Source: Comamonadaceae bacterium OS-1 (GTDB lineage: Bacteria > Pseudomonadota > Gammaproteobacteria > Burkholderiales > Burkholderiaceae_C). From it: a stretch of 64,000 nt of DNA. Numbering within the stretch: the first letter of the stretch is position 1; the number at the start of each line of letters is the position of its first letter. Of the stretch, positions 36,553 through 45,236 are shown piece by piece. The DNA lies in contig AP026969.1 of assembly GCA_027923965.1 (NCBI GenBank), positions 4,836,001 to 4,900,000 on the forward strand, in the 5' to 3' direction. The notes under the pieces were generated by a model, which saw only the letters and a program-made list of their open reading frames with translations, did not search any database and was not told the origin of the DNA. The position numbers were made by a program, and so were the translations under genes.

Positions 36553-38547
36553 TCAGCCTTGCCGCGGTGCCACCGCGTAGTGGTCCAGCTGCATGGTGTA
36601 GCTGGCGCGGCCTGCCGTCAGGGCGCGCAGGCTGCCGATGTAGCCAAACAGCGTCTGCAGCGGCACCATGGCCTGCACCACGGCGGCGTTGCCGCGCTGG
36701 TCCTGGTGGCGCACCTGGCCGCGGCGGCGGTTCAGGTCGCCAATCACGTCGCCCACGTGGTCCATGGGCGTGGTCACTTCCACCGCCATCACCGGCTCCA
36801 GCAGCGTCGGCCCGGCCTCGCGCTGAGCCTGCATGAAGGCCTGCAGGCCCGCCACCTCGAAGGCCAGGGTGGACGAGTCCTTCTCGTGGAAGCTGCCGTC
36901 TTCCAGCACCACCCGCACATCCGTCACCGGATGGCCTGCCAGCACACCTGCCAGGGCGGCACGGCGCACGCCTTGCTCCACGCTGGGGATGAATTCCTTC
37001 GGAATCGCCCCGCCGGTGATGGCGCTTTCAAACTGCAGGCCCGCGCCGCGCTCCAGGGGCTCCACGCGCAGCACCACCTCGGCATACTGGCCGGGGCCGC
37101 CGCTCTGCTTTTTGTGCAGATAACGCACGTGGGCCGCATGGGCGATGGTTTCGCGCAGGGCCACTTGCGGTGGGCCGGTGCGCACTACCACGCCGAAGCG
37201 GCTGCGCAGCTTTTCCAGCGTCACTTCCAGCTGCAGCTCGCCCACGCCCGACAACAAGGTCTGGCCGGTGTCGCTGTCCTGGCCCAGGCGCAGGCTGGGG
37301 TCTTCGTCCACCAGGGTGTGCAGGCCGCGCGAGAAGCTGTCCTGGTCGTCGCGCGAATGCGGCTCTACCGCCATGGCCAGCACCGGCTCGGGCGCGTGGA
37401 TTTCCTCCAGCACCACGGGCTGGGCCGGGTCGCTCAGGGTGTGGCCGGTCTTGCTGTTTTTCAGGCCGGCCACGGCCACGATATCGCCCGCCTGGGCCAG
37501 CGCGAGTTCTTCGCGGCGGTCGGCGTGCATTTGCACCACCCGCGACAAGCGCTCGCGTTGGCCGGTGTGGGTGTTCAGCACCGGGGTGCCCGCATGGGCC
37601 TCGCCGCGGTACACGCGCAGGTAGCTCAGCGTGCCGTGTTCGTCGTGCACCACCTTGAAGACCAGCGCGGCAAAGCCGTCGCCGGGCGGCAGGGCCAGCG
37701 GGCGGTCTTCCGGGGCGGGCAGGTAGTCCACCACCGCGTCGAGCAGGGGCTCGATGCCCTTGTTCTTCAGCGCGGCACCGGCCAGCACGGGCACAAAAGC
37801 GCCTGCCAGCGTGCCCTTGCGGATGCAGGCGCGCAGCACGTCGTCCGGCACGGTTTGGCCGTCCAGGTAGGCGGTGAGGGCCGCGTCGTCCTGCTCCACG
37901 GCCAGCTCCACCAGGTTGCGGCAGGCGGACTCAGCGGCGGCTTGCAGCTCGGCGGGCACGGCGGCACGCGAGAGCGTGGGCTGGCCCCGGTCGTTGGGCG
38001 GCCAGTACAGGGCCTGCATGCTGAGCAGATCGATAACGCCCGCAAACCCGGCCTCCTGGCCGATGGGCAGTTGCAGCACCAGCGGCTTCACGGCCAGGCG
38101 CTCGGCGATCATCGCCACCACGCGGGCAAAGTCGGCGCCGGTGCGGTCCAGTTTGTTGACCAGCGCAATGCGGGGCACGCCGTAGCCGTCGGCCAGGCGC
38201 CAGTTGGTCTCGGTCTGCGGCTCGACCCCGGCCACGCCGTCAAACACCACCACCGCGCCGTCCAGCACGCGCAGCGAGCGGCTCACCTCGATGTTGAAGT
38301 CGATGTGGCCGGGCGTGTCGATCAGGTTGATCTGGTGGCCGCGCCAGGCCACGGTGGTGGCGGCGCTGTTGATGGTGATGCCGCGCGCCCGCTCCTGCGG
38401 GTCGTAGTCCATGGTGGTGTTGCCGTCGTGCACTTCACCGGTGCGGTGGATCTCGCCGGTGGTGAACAAAATGCGCTCACTGACCGTGGTTTTGCCCGCG
38501 TCGACGTGGGCGATGATGCCGATGTTGCGAAGTTTTCGCGTGTTCAT
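36553..38547 (-). CDS. Elongation factor G paralogue (EF-G2-like GTPase)
   Basis: 664 aa from the ATG at 38547 (RBS TTTAAGGAACATCGT). All GTPase boxes are present: [21 protein letters not shown] and NKLDR. Domains II-V follow, including the domain IV-like [17 protein letters not shown]. Canonical EF-G is about 700 aa, and this is not in a str operon, so it is a second EF-G. Paralogues of this kind act in ribosome recycling or under stress. Its leader has several intrinsic terminators and a 35-codon ORF, so expression is probably attenuated. Confidence 0.9.
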   Translation of the reverse strand: MNTRKLRNIGIIAHVDAGKTTVSERILFTTGEIHRTGEVHDGNTTMDYDPQERARGITINSAATTVAWRGHQINLIDTPGHIDFNIEVSRSLRVLDGAVVVFDGVAGVEPQTETNWRLADGYGVPRIALVNKLDRTGADFARVVAMIAERLAVKPLVLQLPIGQEAGFAGVIDLLSMQALYWPPNDRGQPTLSRAAVPAELQAAAESACRNLVELAVEQDDAALTAYLDGQTVPDDVLRACIRKGTLAGAFVPVLAGAALKNKGIEPLLDAVVDYLPAPEDRPLALPPGDGFAALVFKVVHDEHGTLSYLRVYRGEAHAGTPVLNTHTGQRERLSRVVQMHADRREELALAQAGDIVAVAGLKNSKTGHTLSDPAQPVVLEEIHAPEPVLAMAVEPHSRDDQDSFSRGLHTLVDEDPSLRLGQDSDTGQTLLSGVGELQLEVTLEKLRSRFGVVVRTGPPQVALRETIAHAAHVRYLHKKQSGGPGQYAEVVLRVEPLERGAGLQFESAITGGAIPKEFIPSVEQGVRRAALAGVLAGHPVTDVRVVLEDGSFHEKDSSTLAFEVAGLQAFMQAQREAGPTLLEPVMAVEVTTPMDHVGDVIGDLNRRRGQVRHQDQRGNAAVVQAMVPLQTLFGYIGSLRALTAGRASYTMQLDHYAVAPRQG

Positions 38548-38565
38548 ACGATGTTCCTTAAAGAC

Positions 38566-38600
38566 AAAAACCCTGGCCCGCATGCTGCCGACCAGGGTTT
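38566..38600 (-). terminator. Leader hairpin/terminator nearest the EF-G paralogue
   Basis: Arms CCCTGG (38571-38576) and CCAGGG (38592-38597) with five T after it on the minus strand; it ends only 19 bp before the EF-G-like start codon and can act as an attenuator. Confidence 0.65.
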
Positions 38601-38601
38601 C

Positions 38602-38627
38602 AAAAGGCCTCACATCCGAGTGAGGCC
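38602..38627 (-). terminator. Second leader terminator
   Basis: Perfect 8-bp stem (38606-38613 with 38620-38627), followed by four T on the minus strand. Located between the 35-codon ORF and the first hairpin. Confidence 0.65.
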
Positions 38628-38644
38628 CTTAAAAATTCCCGCAG

Positions 38645-38752
38645 CTAGGGAGTTATGTCTTGCGCCATGGATGCCGCACCAATGGACGAGCGCAAGCCCA
38701 CCATCCACTGGTGCGGATGAATCGTGGCGATCAGCTTGTCATAGGTACGCAT
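38645..38752 (-). CDS. 35-codon leader ORF upstream of the EF-G paralogue
   Basis: ATG at 38752 with GAAGGAATTTCC directly upstream, a good RBS. It encodes 35 aa (MRTYDKLIATIHPHQWMVG then LRSSIGAASMAQDITP). It lies between two intrinsic terminators of the EF-G-like leader, in the position of an attenuator peptide. It has no amino-acid run that would suggest classic starvation attenuation. It could sense ribosome stalling, or be an independent small protein. Confidence 0.5.
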   Translation of the reverse strand: MRTYDKLIATIHPHQWMVGLRSSIGAASMAQDITP

Positions 38753-38784
38753 GGAAATTCCTTCAAAACACGGGTCCAGAAAAC

Positions 38785-38812
38785 AAAAAACCCCGCGCAA
38801 ACTGCCGGGGTT
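38785..38812 (-). terminator. Third leader hairpin, upstream of the leader ORF
   Basis: Stem AACCCCG/CGGGGTT (38789-38795 with 38806-38812) followed on the minus strand by six T. It would end transcription before the leader ORF unless read through. A fourth hairpin at 38839-38858 with a T-run on the plus strand lies beyond it. Confidence 0.55.
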
Positions 38813-38969
38813 GTGTGGGTTCCGGCAAGGCGCATAAGCCCTCCGAAAAATCGGAAGGTTTTTAGAGGATCAATGCTTGGGTGGACATACGCATGGATGC
38901 AATTATAAAAAGTTTTTTAGGTTTTGTCTTTGGGTGCTTATGTTTCAATAGCAATGTGCTATGTAACAT

Positions 38970-39644
38970 TCAGGGCGCAATCTTTTCCAGGCAGTAGCCC
39001 AGCCCGCGCACCGTCGCGATGCGGATCGGGCCCTTCTCGATTTTCTTGCGCAGGCGGTAGATGTAGACCTCGATGGCGTTGACGCTGACCTCTTCGCCCC
39101 ATTCGCACAGGCGCTCGATCAGCTGCTCCTTGCTCACCAGCCGCCCCACGCGCTGCAGCAGCACCTCCAGCAGGCCCAGCTCGCGGGCGGAGAGCTCCAG
39201 CGTCTTGCCGTCGATGCTGGCCATGCGCCCGGCGTGGTCGTACAGCAGCGGGCCGTGCTGGATGCTGCTGCTGGCCCCGCCCGCGCCGCGCCGCGCCAGG
39301 GCGCGCACCCGGGCTTCCAGCTCCTGCAGCGAAAACGGTTTGGCCATGTAGTCGTCGGCCCCGAAATCCAGGCCTTTGACGCGTTCTTCCACGCTGTCGG
39401 CCGCCGTCAAGATCAGCACCGGCAGCGACGAGCCGCGGGCGCGCAGGCGCTTCAAGACTTCCAGGCCGTGCATCTTGGGCAGGCCCAGGTCGAGGATCAG
39501 CAGGTCGAATTCGCGGTTGGTCAGCAGGGCGGCATCGGCCTCGGTGCCGCTGGCCACGTGGTCCACCGCCGCGCCCGAAGCCCGCAGCCCGCGCAGCAGG
39601 CCGTCGGCTAAAACCTGGTCGTCTTCTGCAATCAAGATACGCAT
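38970..39644 (-). CDS. OmpR-family response regulator
   Basis: 224 aa. Receiver domain with acidic pocket (E7, D8, D9), phosphoacceptor D52 in LILDLGLP, and K102. A winged-helix DNA-binding domain follows (VSVNAIEVYIYRLRKKI then ATVRGLGY). This is QseB/TctD/PmrA-like. A histidine kinase is expected alongside but neither neighbour encodes one. The gap to the MarR gene is 24 bp, so they may be cotranscribed. The signal is unknown. Confidence 0.92.
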   Translation of the reverse strand: MRILIAEDDQVLADGLLRGLRASGAAVDHVASGTEADAALLTNREFDLLILDLGLPKMHGLEVLKRLRARGSSLPVLILTAADSVEERVKGLDFGADDYMAKPFSLQELEARVRALARRGAGGASSSIQHGPLLYDHAGRMASIDGKTLELSARELGLLEVLLQRVGRLVSKEQLIERLCEWGEEVSVNAIEVYIYRLRKKIEKGPIRIATVRGLGYCLEKIAP

Positions 39645-39668
39645 CGTGTCTCCTCTATTTTTTCGCGA

Positions 39669-40142
39669 TTATGTCGCGTAGGCTTCCAAGCCCAGCGCCA
39701 CCACCGTGGCCACCTCGGGGCCGACGGCTTGGTGGAACTCGTCTTCGGCCTGCGCCACCGCGTCCTGGAAGGCCTTGAGCCAGGCTAGCCCGGTGGCGGT
39801 AAACACCACCCGGCGCGCCCGTGCGTCCAGCGCGTCGGGCTCGCGCGCCACCATGCCCCAGGCGGCGCACTGGTCCACCAGGTCGCCCATGGCCTGCTTG
39901 CTCATGCCCGCCTGCGTGGCCAGTTCGGTGAGCCGCGCGCCCTGCAGCGGCAGGTGCCGGGTGATGTGGATGTGCGCTGCGCCCACCTGCGCCCGGGCTG
40001 CCAGGTTGCCCAGGGCCAACGGCACGTCCACATTGCGGGCCATCAGCTCCAGCACGCGGGCATCGAAGCGGCGCAGCGCAGCGGCCATCAAGCGGCCCAG
40101 ATGGGTTTCGCGCCAACCTTGTTCAGCGGTGAGATCGAGCAT
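39669..40142 (-). CDS. MarR-family transcriptional regulator
   Basis: 157 aa from the ATG at 40142. The winged helix is visible around LTELATQAGMSKQAMGDLVD and QCAAWGMVAREPDALDARAR. MarR proteins usually repress stress or efflux genes and release DNA on binding small phenolics. No RBS is visible before the chosen ATG, but a TACTAT -10-like box lies only 13 bp upstream, so the mRNA might be leaderless. A longer frame starting at 40214 is less likely. It is divergent from recA. Confidence 0.8.
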   Translation of the reverse strand: MLDLTAEQGWRETHLGRLMAAALRRFDARVLELMARNVDVPLALGNLAARAQVGAAHIHITRHLPLQGARLTELATQAGMSKQAMGDLVDQCAAWGMVAREPDALDARARRVVFTATGLAWLKAFQDAVAQAEDEFHQAVGPEVATVVALGLEAYAT

Positions 40143-40204
40143 CTGTAGATAGTAAGCCAAACTGACTAAAAAATCTATTGCAGAACTATGGTGTCGCCGT
40201 AAAC

Positions 40205-40224
40205 TACTGTTCAAGCATCCAGCC
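40205..40224. promoter_or_regulatory. LexA (SOS) box of recA
   Basis: TACTGTTCAAGCATCCAGCC fits the CTG n10 CAG LexA core (CTG 40207-40209, CAG 40220-40222). It sits 52 bp upstream of the recA start, as expected. Confidence 0.7.
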
Positions 40225-40275
40225 TGTAGTTAACCGCAGGCAACCCAGCCACTCTTTTTTTGAAAGACCCGCAGC

Positions 40276-41370
40276 ATGAACGCCGTCCTGAAAACCCCTC
40301 CCGCCGCCCCCACCCCTGCCGCCCTGGCCGAAAAAGCCAAGGCCCTGCAAGCTGCGCTGGCGCAGATCGAAAAGCAGTTCGGCAAGGGCACCATCATGCG
40401 GCTGGGCGAGGGCGAAGTCATTGAGGACATCCAGGTGGTGTCTACCGGCTCGCTGGGCCTGGACATCGCGCTGGGCGTGGGCGGTCTGCCCCGTGGCCGC
40501 GTCATCGAAATCTACGGCCCCGAGTCCAGCGGCAAGACCACGCTGACCCTGCAGGTGATTGCCGAAATGCAAAAGCTCGGTGGCACCTGCGCCTTTGTGG
40601 ATGCCGAGCACGCGCTCGACACCCAGTACGCCCAAAACCTGGGGGTCAACCTGCAAGAAATGCTGATCAGCCAGCCCGACACCGGCGAGCAGGCCCTGGA
40701 AATCGTCGATTCGCTGGTGCGCTCTGGTGCGGTCGATTTGATCGTGGTCGATTCGGTGGCGGCTCTGACCCCCAAGGCCGAGCTCGAAGGCGAAATGGGC
40801 GACAGCCTGCCCGGCCTGCAAGCCCGCTTGATGAGCCAGGCGCTGCGCAAGCTCACCGCCCACATCAAGAAGGCCAATTGCATGGTCATCTTCATCAACC
40901 AGATCCGCATGAAGATCGGCGTGATGTTCGGCTCGCCCGAGACCACCACCGGCGGCAACGCGCTGAAGTTCTACGCCTCGGTGCGCCTGGACATCCGCCG
41001 CACCGGCACCATCAAAAAGGGCGACGACTCCATCGGCAACGAAACCAAGGTCAAGGTGGTGAAGAACAAGGTGGCGCCCCCGTTCAAAACCGCCGAGTTC
41101 GACATTCTGTTTGGCGAGGGCATCAGCCGCCAGGGCGAGATCATCGACATGGGTGTGGAAGCCAAGGTGATCGAAAAGTCGGGCGCCTGGTACGCCTACC
41201 AGGGCGAAAAAATCGGCCAGGGCCGCGACAACGCACGCGAGTTTTTGCGCGAAAACCCCGGCCTGTCCATCGAGATCGAAAACAAGGTGCGCGAGTCGCT
41301 GGGCATTCCGCTGGTGCCGGTGGCTGCCGAGCCTGCCAAAGAAGGCAAGAAGGCCAAGGTTGAGGCTTAA
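40276..41370 (+). CDS. recA: Recombinase RecA
   Basis: 364 aa. Walker A GPESSGKT (81-88), the conserved FVDAEHALD, the Walker B region [12 protein letters not shown], loops L1/L2 ([12 protein letters not shown] and [16 protein letters not shown]) and an acidic/lysine-rich tail. RecA drives homologous recombination and LexA self-cleavage. An upstream LexA box indicates SOS control. It is followed by recX, with a repeat copy between. Confidence 0.99.
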   Translation: MNAVLKTPPAAPTPAALAEKAKALQAALAQIEKQFGKGTIMRLGEGEVIEDIQVVSTGSLGLDIALGVGGLPRGRVIEIYGPESSGKTTLTLQVIAEMQKLGGTCAFVDAEHALDTQYAQNLGVNLQEMLISQPDTGEQALEIVDSLVRSGAVDLIVVDSVAALTPKAELEGEMGDSLPGLQARLMSQALRKLTAHIKKANCMVIFINQIRMKIGVMFGSPETTTGGNALKFYASVRLDIRRTGTIKKGDDSIGNETKVKVVKNKVAPPFKTAEFDILFGEGISRQGEIIDMGVEAKVIEKSGAWYAYQGEKIGQGRDNAREFLRENPGLSIEIENKVRESLGIPLVPVAAEPAKEGKKAKVEA

Positions 41371-41372
41371 AT

Positions 41373-41424
41373 AAGGCTCCCGTGCTGATCCCATCAGCAC
41401 AAGCAGCTATTAAAACTGTAGTAA
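41373..41424. repeat. Dispersed repeat copy between recA and recX
   Basis: GTGCTGATCCCATCAGCACA then AGCAGCTATTAAAACTGTAG, a well-formed copy. Confidence 0.7.
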
Positions 41425-41898
41425 ATGGCTTTCGCACCGTCCAAGGGCCTGGTGCCCATCAGCCTCAAGGGCCGGGCTCTGCGCCTGCTCAGTGGCCGCG
41501 AGCATTCGCGGGCCGAGCTGGAGCGCAAGCTGGCACCGTTCGAGGAAGTGCCCGGCACGTTGGCCCAAGCGCTGGACGAGCTCCAGGCCAAGGGCTTCAT
41601 CAACGAGCAGCGGGTGGTGGATTCGGTGCTGTACCGGCGGTCTGCCAAGCTGGGCACCGCCCGCATCCGGCAAGAGCTGCAAACCAAGGGCCTGGACCCC
41701 GGCATGGTGCTGGACGCGGTGGCCAGCCTGCAAGACACCGAGCTGGCCCGCGCCCGCGAGGTCTGGCGCAAGAAGTTTGGCAGCCCGCCGCTAGATGCCG
41801 CCGCCCGGGCCAAGCAGCAGCGCTTTCTGCTGGCCCGGGGCTTCTCGGGCGAGGCCGTGCGCAAGGTGGTGGCGGGCGGGGACGAGGAGTTTGACTAA
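41425..41898 (+). CDS. recX: Regulatory protein RecX
   Basis: 157 aa. RecX motifs are visible (LRLLSGREHSRAELERKL, then the central DELQAKGFINEQRVVDSVL and the end RGFSGEAVRKVV). RecX binds RecA filaments and limits their extension. It lies 54 bp after recA with a dispersed repeat in between. Confidence 0.93.
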   Translation: MAFAPSKGLVPISLKGRALRLLSGREHSRAELERKLAPFEEVPGTLAQALDELQAKGFINEQRVVDSVLYRRSAKLGTARIRQELQTKGLDPGMVLDAVASLQDTELARAREVWRKKFGSPPLDAAARAKQQRFLLARGFSGEAVRKVVAGGDEEFD

Positions 41899-41943
41899 CT
41901 TTCATGGACTCGGGTGCAGAGCACCCCGAGCCATGAAAGTTGT
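41897..41943. terminator. Intrinsic terminator between convergent recX and permease genes
   Basis: Perfect 11-bp stem AACTTTCATGG/CCATGAAAGTT (41897-41907 with 41931-41941), with a further GC-rich inner stem CTCGGGTG/CACCCCGAG. Confidence 0.8.
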
Positions 41944-41949
41944 TTCACG

Positions 41950-43203
41950 TTATGCCCTGCCGTGGGATACGCGGGATTGGCGAGCTAAAGAGTCCACGAT
42001 CACCGCGATGGCGAGCACCGCACCGGTGATCATGTAACGCAGCGACGACGACAAATCCAGCAGCGTCAGCCCGCTGGAGATCGACTGGATCACGATGATC
42101 CCCAGCAGCGCCGAGTACGCACTGCCGCGGCCGCCAAACAGGCTGGTGCCGCCAATCACCGCAGCGGCAATCGCGTTCAGATTCACATCGCCCGTTCCGG
42201 CCTGCTGGCTGGCCGAAGCCAGGCGGGCCGAGGCCATCACCCCGCCAAACGCGGCCAGCGAAGCGCACAGCACGAACACGCTGGCGTAGATGCTGCGCAC
42301 CTTGATACCGGCGCGGCGGGCCGCTTCGCGGTTGCCGCCCACGGCGTGGACCATGCGGCCCCACTGGGTGCGGGTGAGTGCGTAGTCCAGCCCCACCACC
42401 AGGGCGATGAAGATGCCAAACATCCACGGAAGGCCCCGGTCCTGGTAAAAGTACAGCGCAATCAGCTCCAGCACCACGGTCAGCACGGCGGTGCGCAGCA
42501 CCAGACGGCCCATGGATTCGGCGGATAGACCGGCAGCGCGGCGGCGGGCGGCGGTTTTCATACCCGCCACCAGCATCACCAGCCCGGCCATCGCCACCAC
42601 GCCGTAGGCCACCCAGGCGGGCATGAACAGCGACTGGCCCAGGTTTACCAGCGGCGAGTCGTAGGGCAGGTTGATGGAGCCCGTGCCGCCCAGCACATAC
42701 AGCTGGGCTCCCAGGATGGCCAGCAAACCGGCCAGCGTGGACACAAAACTGGGCATGCCAAAGCGGTTGAACAGTTGCGCGTAGACCAGGCCGATGACTG
42801 CGCCCGTGGCCACGGCGGCGCCTACCGCCCAGCCTACCGGCCAGCCGTGGTTGACCCACAGCACGCCGACGATGGCCGAGGCAAAGCCGCTGACCGAGCC
42901 CACCGACAGATCGATCTCGCCGACCATCAGAATGCAGATGATCCCCAGCGAGATCACCCCGATGGTGGACGCGTCGAACAGCATGTTGATCAGATTGGTG
43001 CTGGACAGAAAAATCGGGTTGATGCTCTGGAACACCGTCCAGATGACGGCCAGGCCGACGATCACCGGCAGCGAGCCCAGGTCGCCCGCCTTGACCTTGT
43101 CGATGAAGCTGCGGATGGCACCACCCACGCCGGTTTCGACCTGGTAGCGTTCGTCGCTGCGGTCCAGCAGCGGTGGGGCTTTCGCCACGGTTTGGGTAGA
43201 CAT
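41950..43203 (-). CDS. Sugar ABC transporter permease (XylH/RbsC type)
   Basis: 417 aa, multi-pass. Family features are the segment GEIDLSVGSVSGFASAIVGV, ARRAGIKVRSIYASVFVLCA and GDVNLNAIAAAVIGGTSLFGGRGS. It is the membrane subunit of a CUT2-type ABC importer. With the ATPase and binding protein upstream and the polyol enzymes beyond, it probably brings in the sugar alcohol or sugar degraded by this cluster. It is the last gene of the leftward operon. Confidence 0.9.
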   Translation of the reverse strand: MSTQTVAKAPPLLDRSDERYQVETGVGGAIRSFIDKVKAGDLGSLPVIVGLAVIWTVFQSINPIFLSSTNLINMLFDASTIGVISLGIICILMVGEIDLSVGSVSGFASAIVGVLWVNHGWPVGWAVGAAVATGAVIGLVYAQLFNRFGMPSFVSTLAGLLAILGAQLYVLGGTGSINLPYDSPLVNLGQSLFMPAWVAYGVVAMAGLVMLVAGMKTAARRRAAGLSAESMGRLVLRTAVLTVVLELIALYFYQDRGLPWMFGIFIALVVGLDYALTRTQWGRMVHAVGGNREAARRAGIKVRSIYASVFVLCASLAAFGGVMASARLASASQQAGTGDVNLNAIAAAVIGGTSLFGGRGSAYSALLGIIVIQSISSGLTLLDLSSSLRYMITGAVLAIAVIVDSLARQSRVSHGRA

Positions 43204-43212
43204 GCTGGAACC

Positions 43213-44022
43213 TTATGCGGTGTGGGTTTGTAAGGATTCGCGCCGTGTGCTGCGGCGTGAAACAGAGTTGTCGGCGGCCCCGGTGATGGCACCCACCAGT
43301 TCGTGGTTGCTGGCATCGGGCAGGAACACGCCGTTGTTTTTGCCCAGGCGCAGCACCACGATGCGGTCGGCCACGGCGCGCACGTCTTCCATGTTGTGGC
43401 TGATCATCACCACGCCCAGGCCCTTGTCGCGCACCCGCTCGATCAGGTCCAGCACCTCGGCGGTCTGGGCCACGCCCAGGGCGGCGGTGGGCTCGTCGAG
43501 CAGGATCAGCTTGGGCGAAAGCAGCAGCGAGCGGGCGATAGCCACCGTCTGGCGCTGGCCGCCCGACAGCGATGCCACCGGGATGCGCACGCTGGGGATG
43601 CGGGCCGACAGCTCGTTGAGCAACTGCCAGGCCTTGACCTCCATGTCCACCTCGTTCAGGTGGAAGGGGCTGAGCTCCTTGCCCAGGAAGATATTGGCCA
43701 CCACGTCCAGGTTTTCGCACAGCGCGAGGTCCTGGAACACGGTGGCAATGCCCAGTGCCAGCGAGGCACCGGGGTCGGCCAGCGTGACCGGCTGGCCGCA
43801 AAAGGCCATGCTGCCCGATGTCGGCTGGTGCACCCCGGACAAGATCTTGACCAGGGTGGACTTGCCGGCACCGTTGTCGCCCACCAAGGCCACCACCTCG
43901 CCCGCATGCACGTCAAGGTCGATATCGGTCAGCGCGGCCACGGCGCCGAAGCGCTTGGTGATGCCACGCAGGCTCAGGACCAGCTCGCGTGCTGGCGTAG
44001 TAGGGTTTGGTTGGGTTGTCAT
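43213..44022 (-). CDS. Sugar ABC transporter ATPase, single-domain
   Basis: 269 aa. Walker A ALVGDNGAGKST, signature SLSGGQRQ and Walker B LILLDEPTAALG. CUT2 ATPases (XylG, RbsA) usually have two fused ABC domains (~500 aa); this has only one, as in FrcA-type systems, so it must homodimerise. It lies 9 bp before the permease gene. Confidence 0.9.
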   Translation of the reverse strand: MTTQPNPTTPARELVLSLRGITKRFGAVAALTDIDLDVHAGEVVALVGDNGAGKSTLVKILSGVHQPTSGSMAFCGQPVTLADPGASLALGIATVFQDLALCENLDVVANIFLGKELSPFHLNEVDMEVKAWQLLNELSARIPSVRIPVASLSGGQRQTVAIARSLLLSPKLILLDEPTAALGVAQTAEVLDLIERVRDKGLGVVMISHNMEDVRAVADRIVVLRLGKNNGVFLPDASNHELVGAITGAADNSVSRRSTRRESLQTHTA

Positions 44023-44040
44023 GGCGCTGTACCTGCAGGC

Positions 44041-45126
44041 TTACTTGGTGATGCCGAGCTTCTTGCAGCCGTCGGCGTAGCGGTCTACGCACAGCACTGC
44101 CGCCGTTTGGATCGGCTTGCCGCTGACCGACTTGTCGATGATTTCCGCCTTCAGGTTGTCGGCCACCACCACGGCGGGGGTGAACAGCTGCGAAGGGGTG
44201 TCGTACAGCATCATTTCGGCCTTGGGCGTTTCGCCTGCCAGCAGCTTCACCACGACTTGCGCAGCCGCAGCCGCCACGATTTCGCTGGGCTTGGAGATGG
44301 TGTTGTACTGGTCACCGGCAATGATGAGCTGCAGCGCCGCAATGGTCGCGTCGTTGCCCGACACCGGCGGCACGGGGTTCACGCCCGCAGCCTTGAAGGC
44401 CGCAATCGCGCCGCCGCCGGTGCCGTCATTGGCAGCCACCACGCCCACGATCTGCTTGCCGAAGCGCGCGATCTGGCCGCTCACCCACTGCTGGGCCTTG
44501 GCGGGCACCCAGTCAGGCGTGTCGTATTCGGCCAAAATTTTGTAGCCGCTGTTGTCCAGCCCGGCGTGGATGCCTTTCTTGATCAGGCCCGCCGCCGCAT
44601 CGGTGGGCGAGCCGTTGACCTGCAGCACACCGCCTTCGCCCGGCTTCACGCCTGCGGCTTTGAGGCGTGCCACCAGCGAGTCGGCAATGGCTTTGCCGAT
44701 GCCTTCGTTGTTGAACGACACGTAGTAGTCGGCCTTGGCCGCGGGGATGGGGCGGTCATAGGCCACCACTTTGATGCCCTTGGCCTGGGCCTGCTTGACC
44801 AGCGAGGCGGCGGCGGTGGAATCCACCGGGTCCAGCACGATGGCTTTCACGCCCTGCGAGATCATGGCATTGAACTGTTGCTGCTGGCGCGATGCGTCGC
44901 CGTCGGCATTTTGGTAGAGCACTTCGCAGGCGGCGCAGAGCTTTTTCATCTCGGCCTTGAAGCCGGGGCTGTCGTGCTCCTCGTAGCGGGTGGACGACTG
45001 GTCGGGCATCAGGAACGCGACCTTGGCGGGGGCGATGGTCTGGGCAAAGGCTTGGGTGTAAGGAGCAGTGCTGCCCAGGACCAGGGCGGTCAGGGATGCA
45101 AGGCGGGTCAGGGTACGAATCTTCAT
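44041..45126 (-). CDS. Sugar ABC transporter substrate-binding protein
   Basis: 361 aa from the ATG at 45126 with a Sec signal peptide (cleavage after AFA, about residue 28). The periplasmic-binding-protein fold (Peripla_BP_4, XylF/RbsB-like) is shown by VAFLMPDQSSTRYEEHDSPG, ISQGVKAIVLDPVDSTA and VVAANDGTGGGAI. It captures the substrate in the periplasm and delivers it to the ABC permease. A LacI-type operator-like site lies ~90 bp upstream (45217-45236). Confidence 0.92.
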   Translation of the reverse strand: MKIRTLTRLASLTALVLGSTAPYTQAFAQTIAPAKVAFLMPDQSSTRYEEHDSPGFKAEMKKLCAACEVLYQNADGDASRQQQQFNAMISQGVKAIVLDPVDSTAAASLVKQAQAKGIKVVAYDRPIPAAKADYYVSFNNEGIGKAIADSLVARLKAAGVKPGEGGVLQVNGSPTDAAAGLIKKGIHAGLDNSGYKILAEYDTPDWVPAKAQQWVSGQIARFGKQIVGVVAANDGTGGGAIAAFKAAGVNPVPPVSGNDATIAALQLIIAGDQYNTISKPSEIVAAAAAQVVVKLLAGETPKAEMMLYDTPSQLFTPAVVVADNLKAEIIDKSVSGKPIQTAAVLCVDRYADGCKKLGITK

Positions 45127-45216
45127 GTCTATCTCCGGTTTATGTAATTGGTCTTCTCGCAAGCAGGGCTGGGGTGTTCAGGGCATGGGCGGGTGATTCC
45201 TTCCATCGTTAGGTAG

Positions 45217-45236
45217 TCGCACAATCGATTGAGCTT
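45217..45236. promoter_or_regulatory. Operator-like site before the transporter genes
   Basis: TCGCACAATCGATTGAGCTT matches the operator at 47950-47969 in 15 of 20 positions, sharing the core GCACAATCGAT. It likely gives the transporter genes an internal, LacI-family-controlled promoter. Confidence 0.55.
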
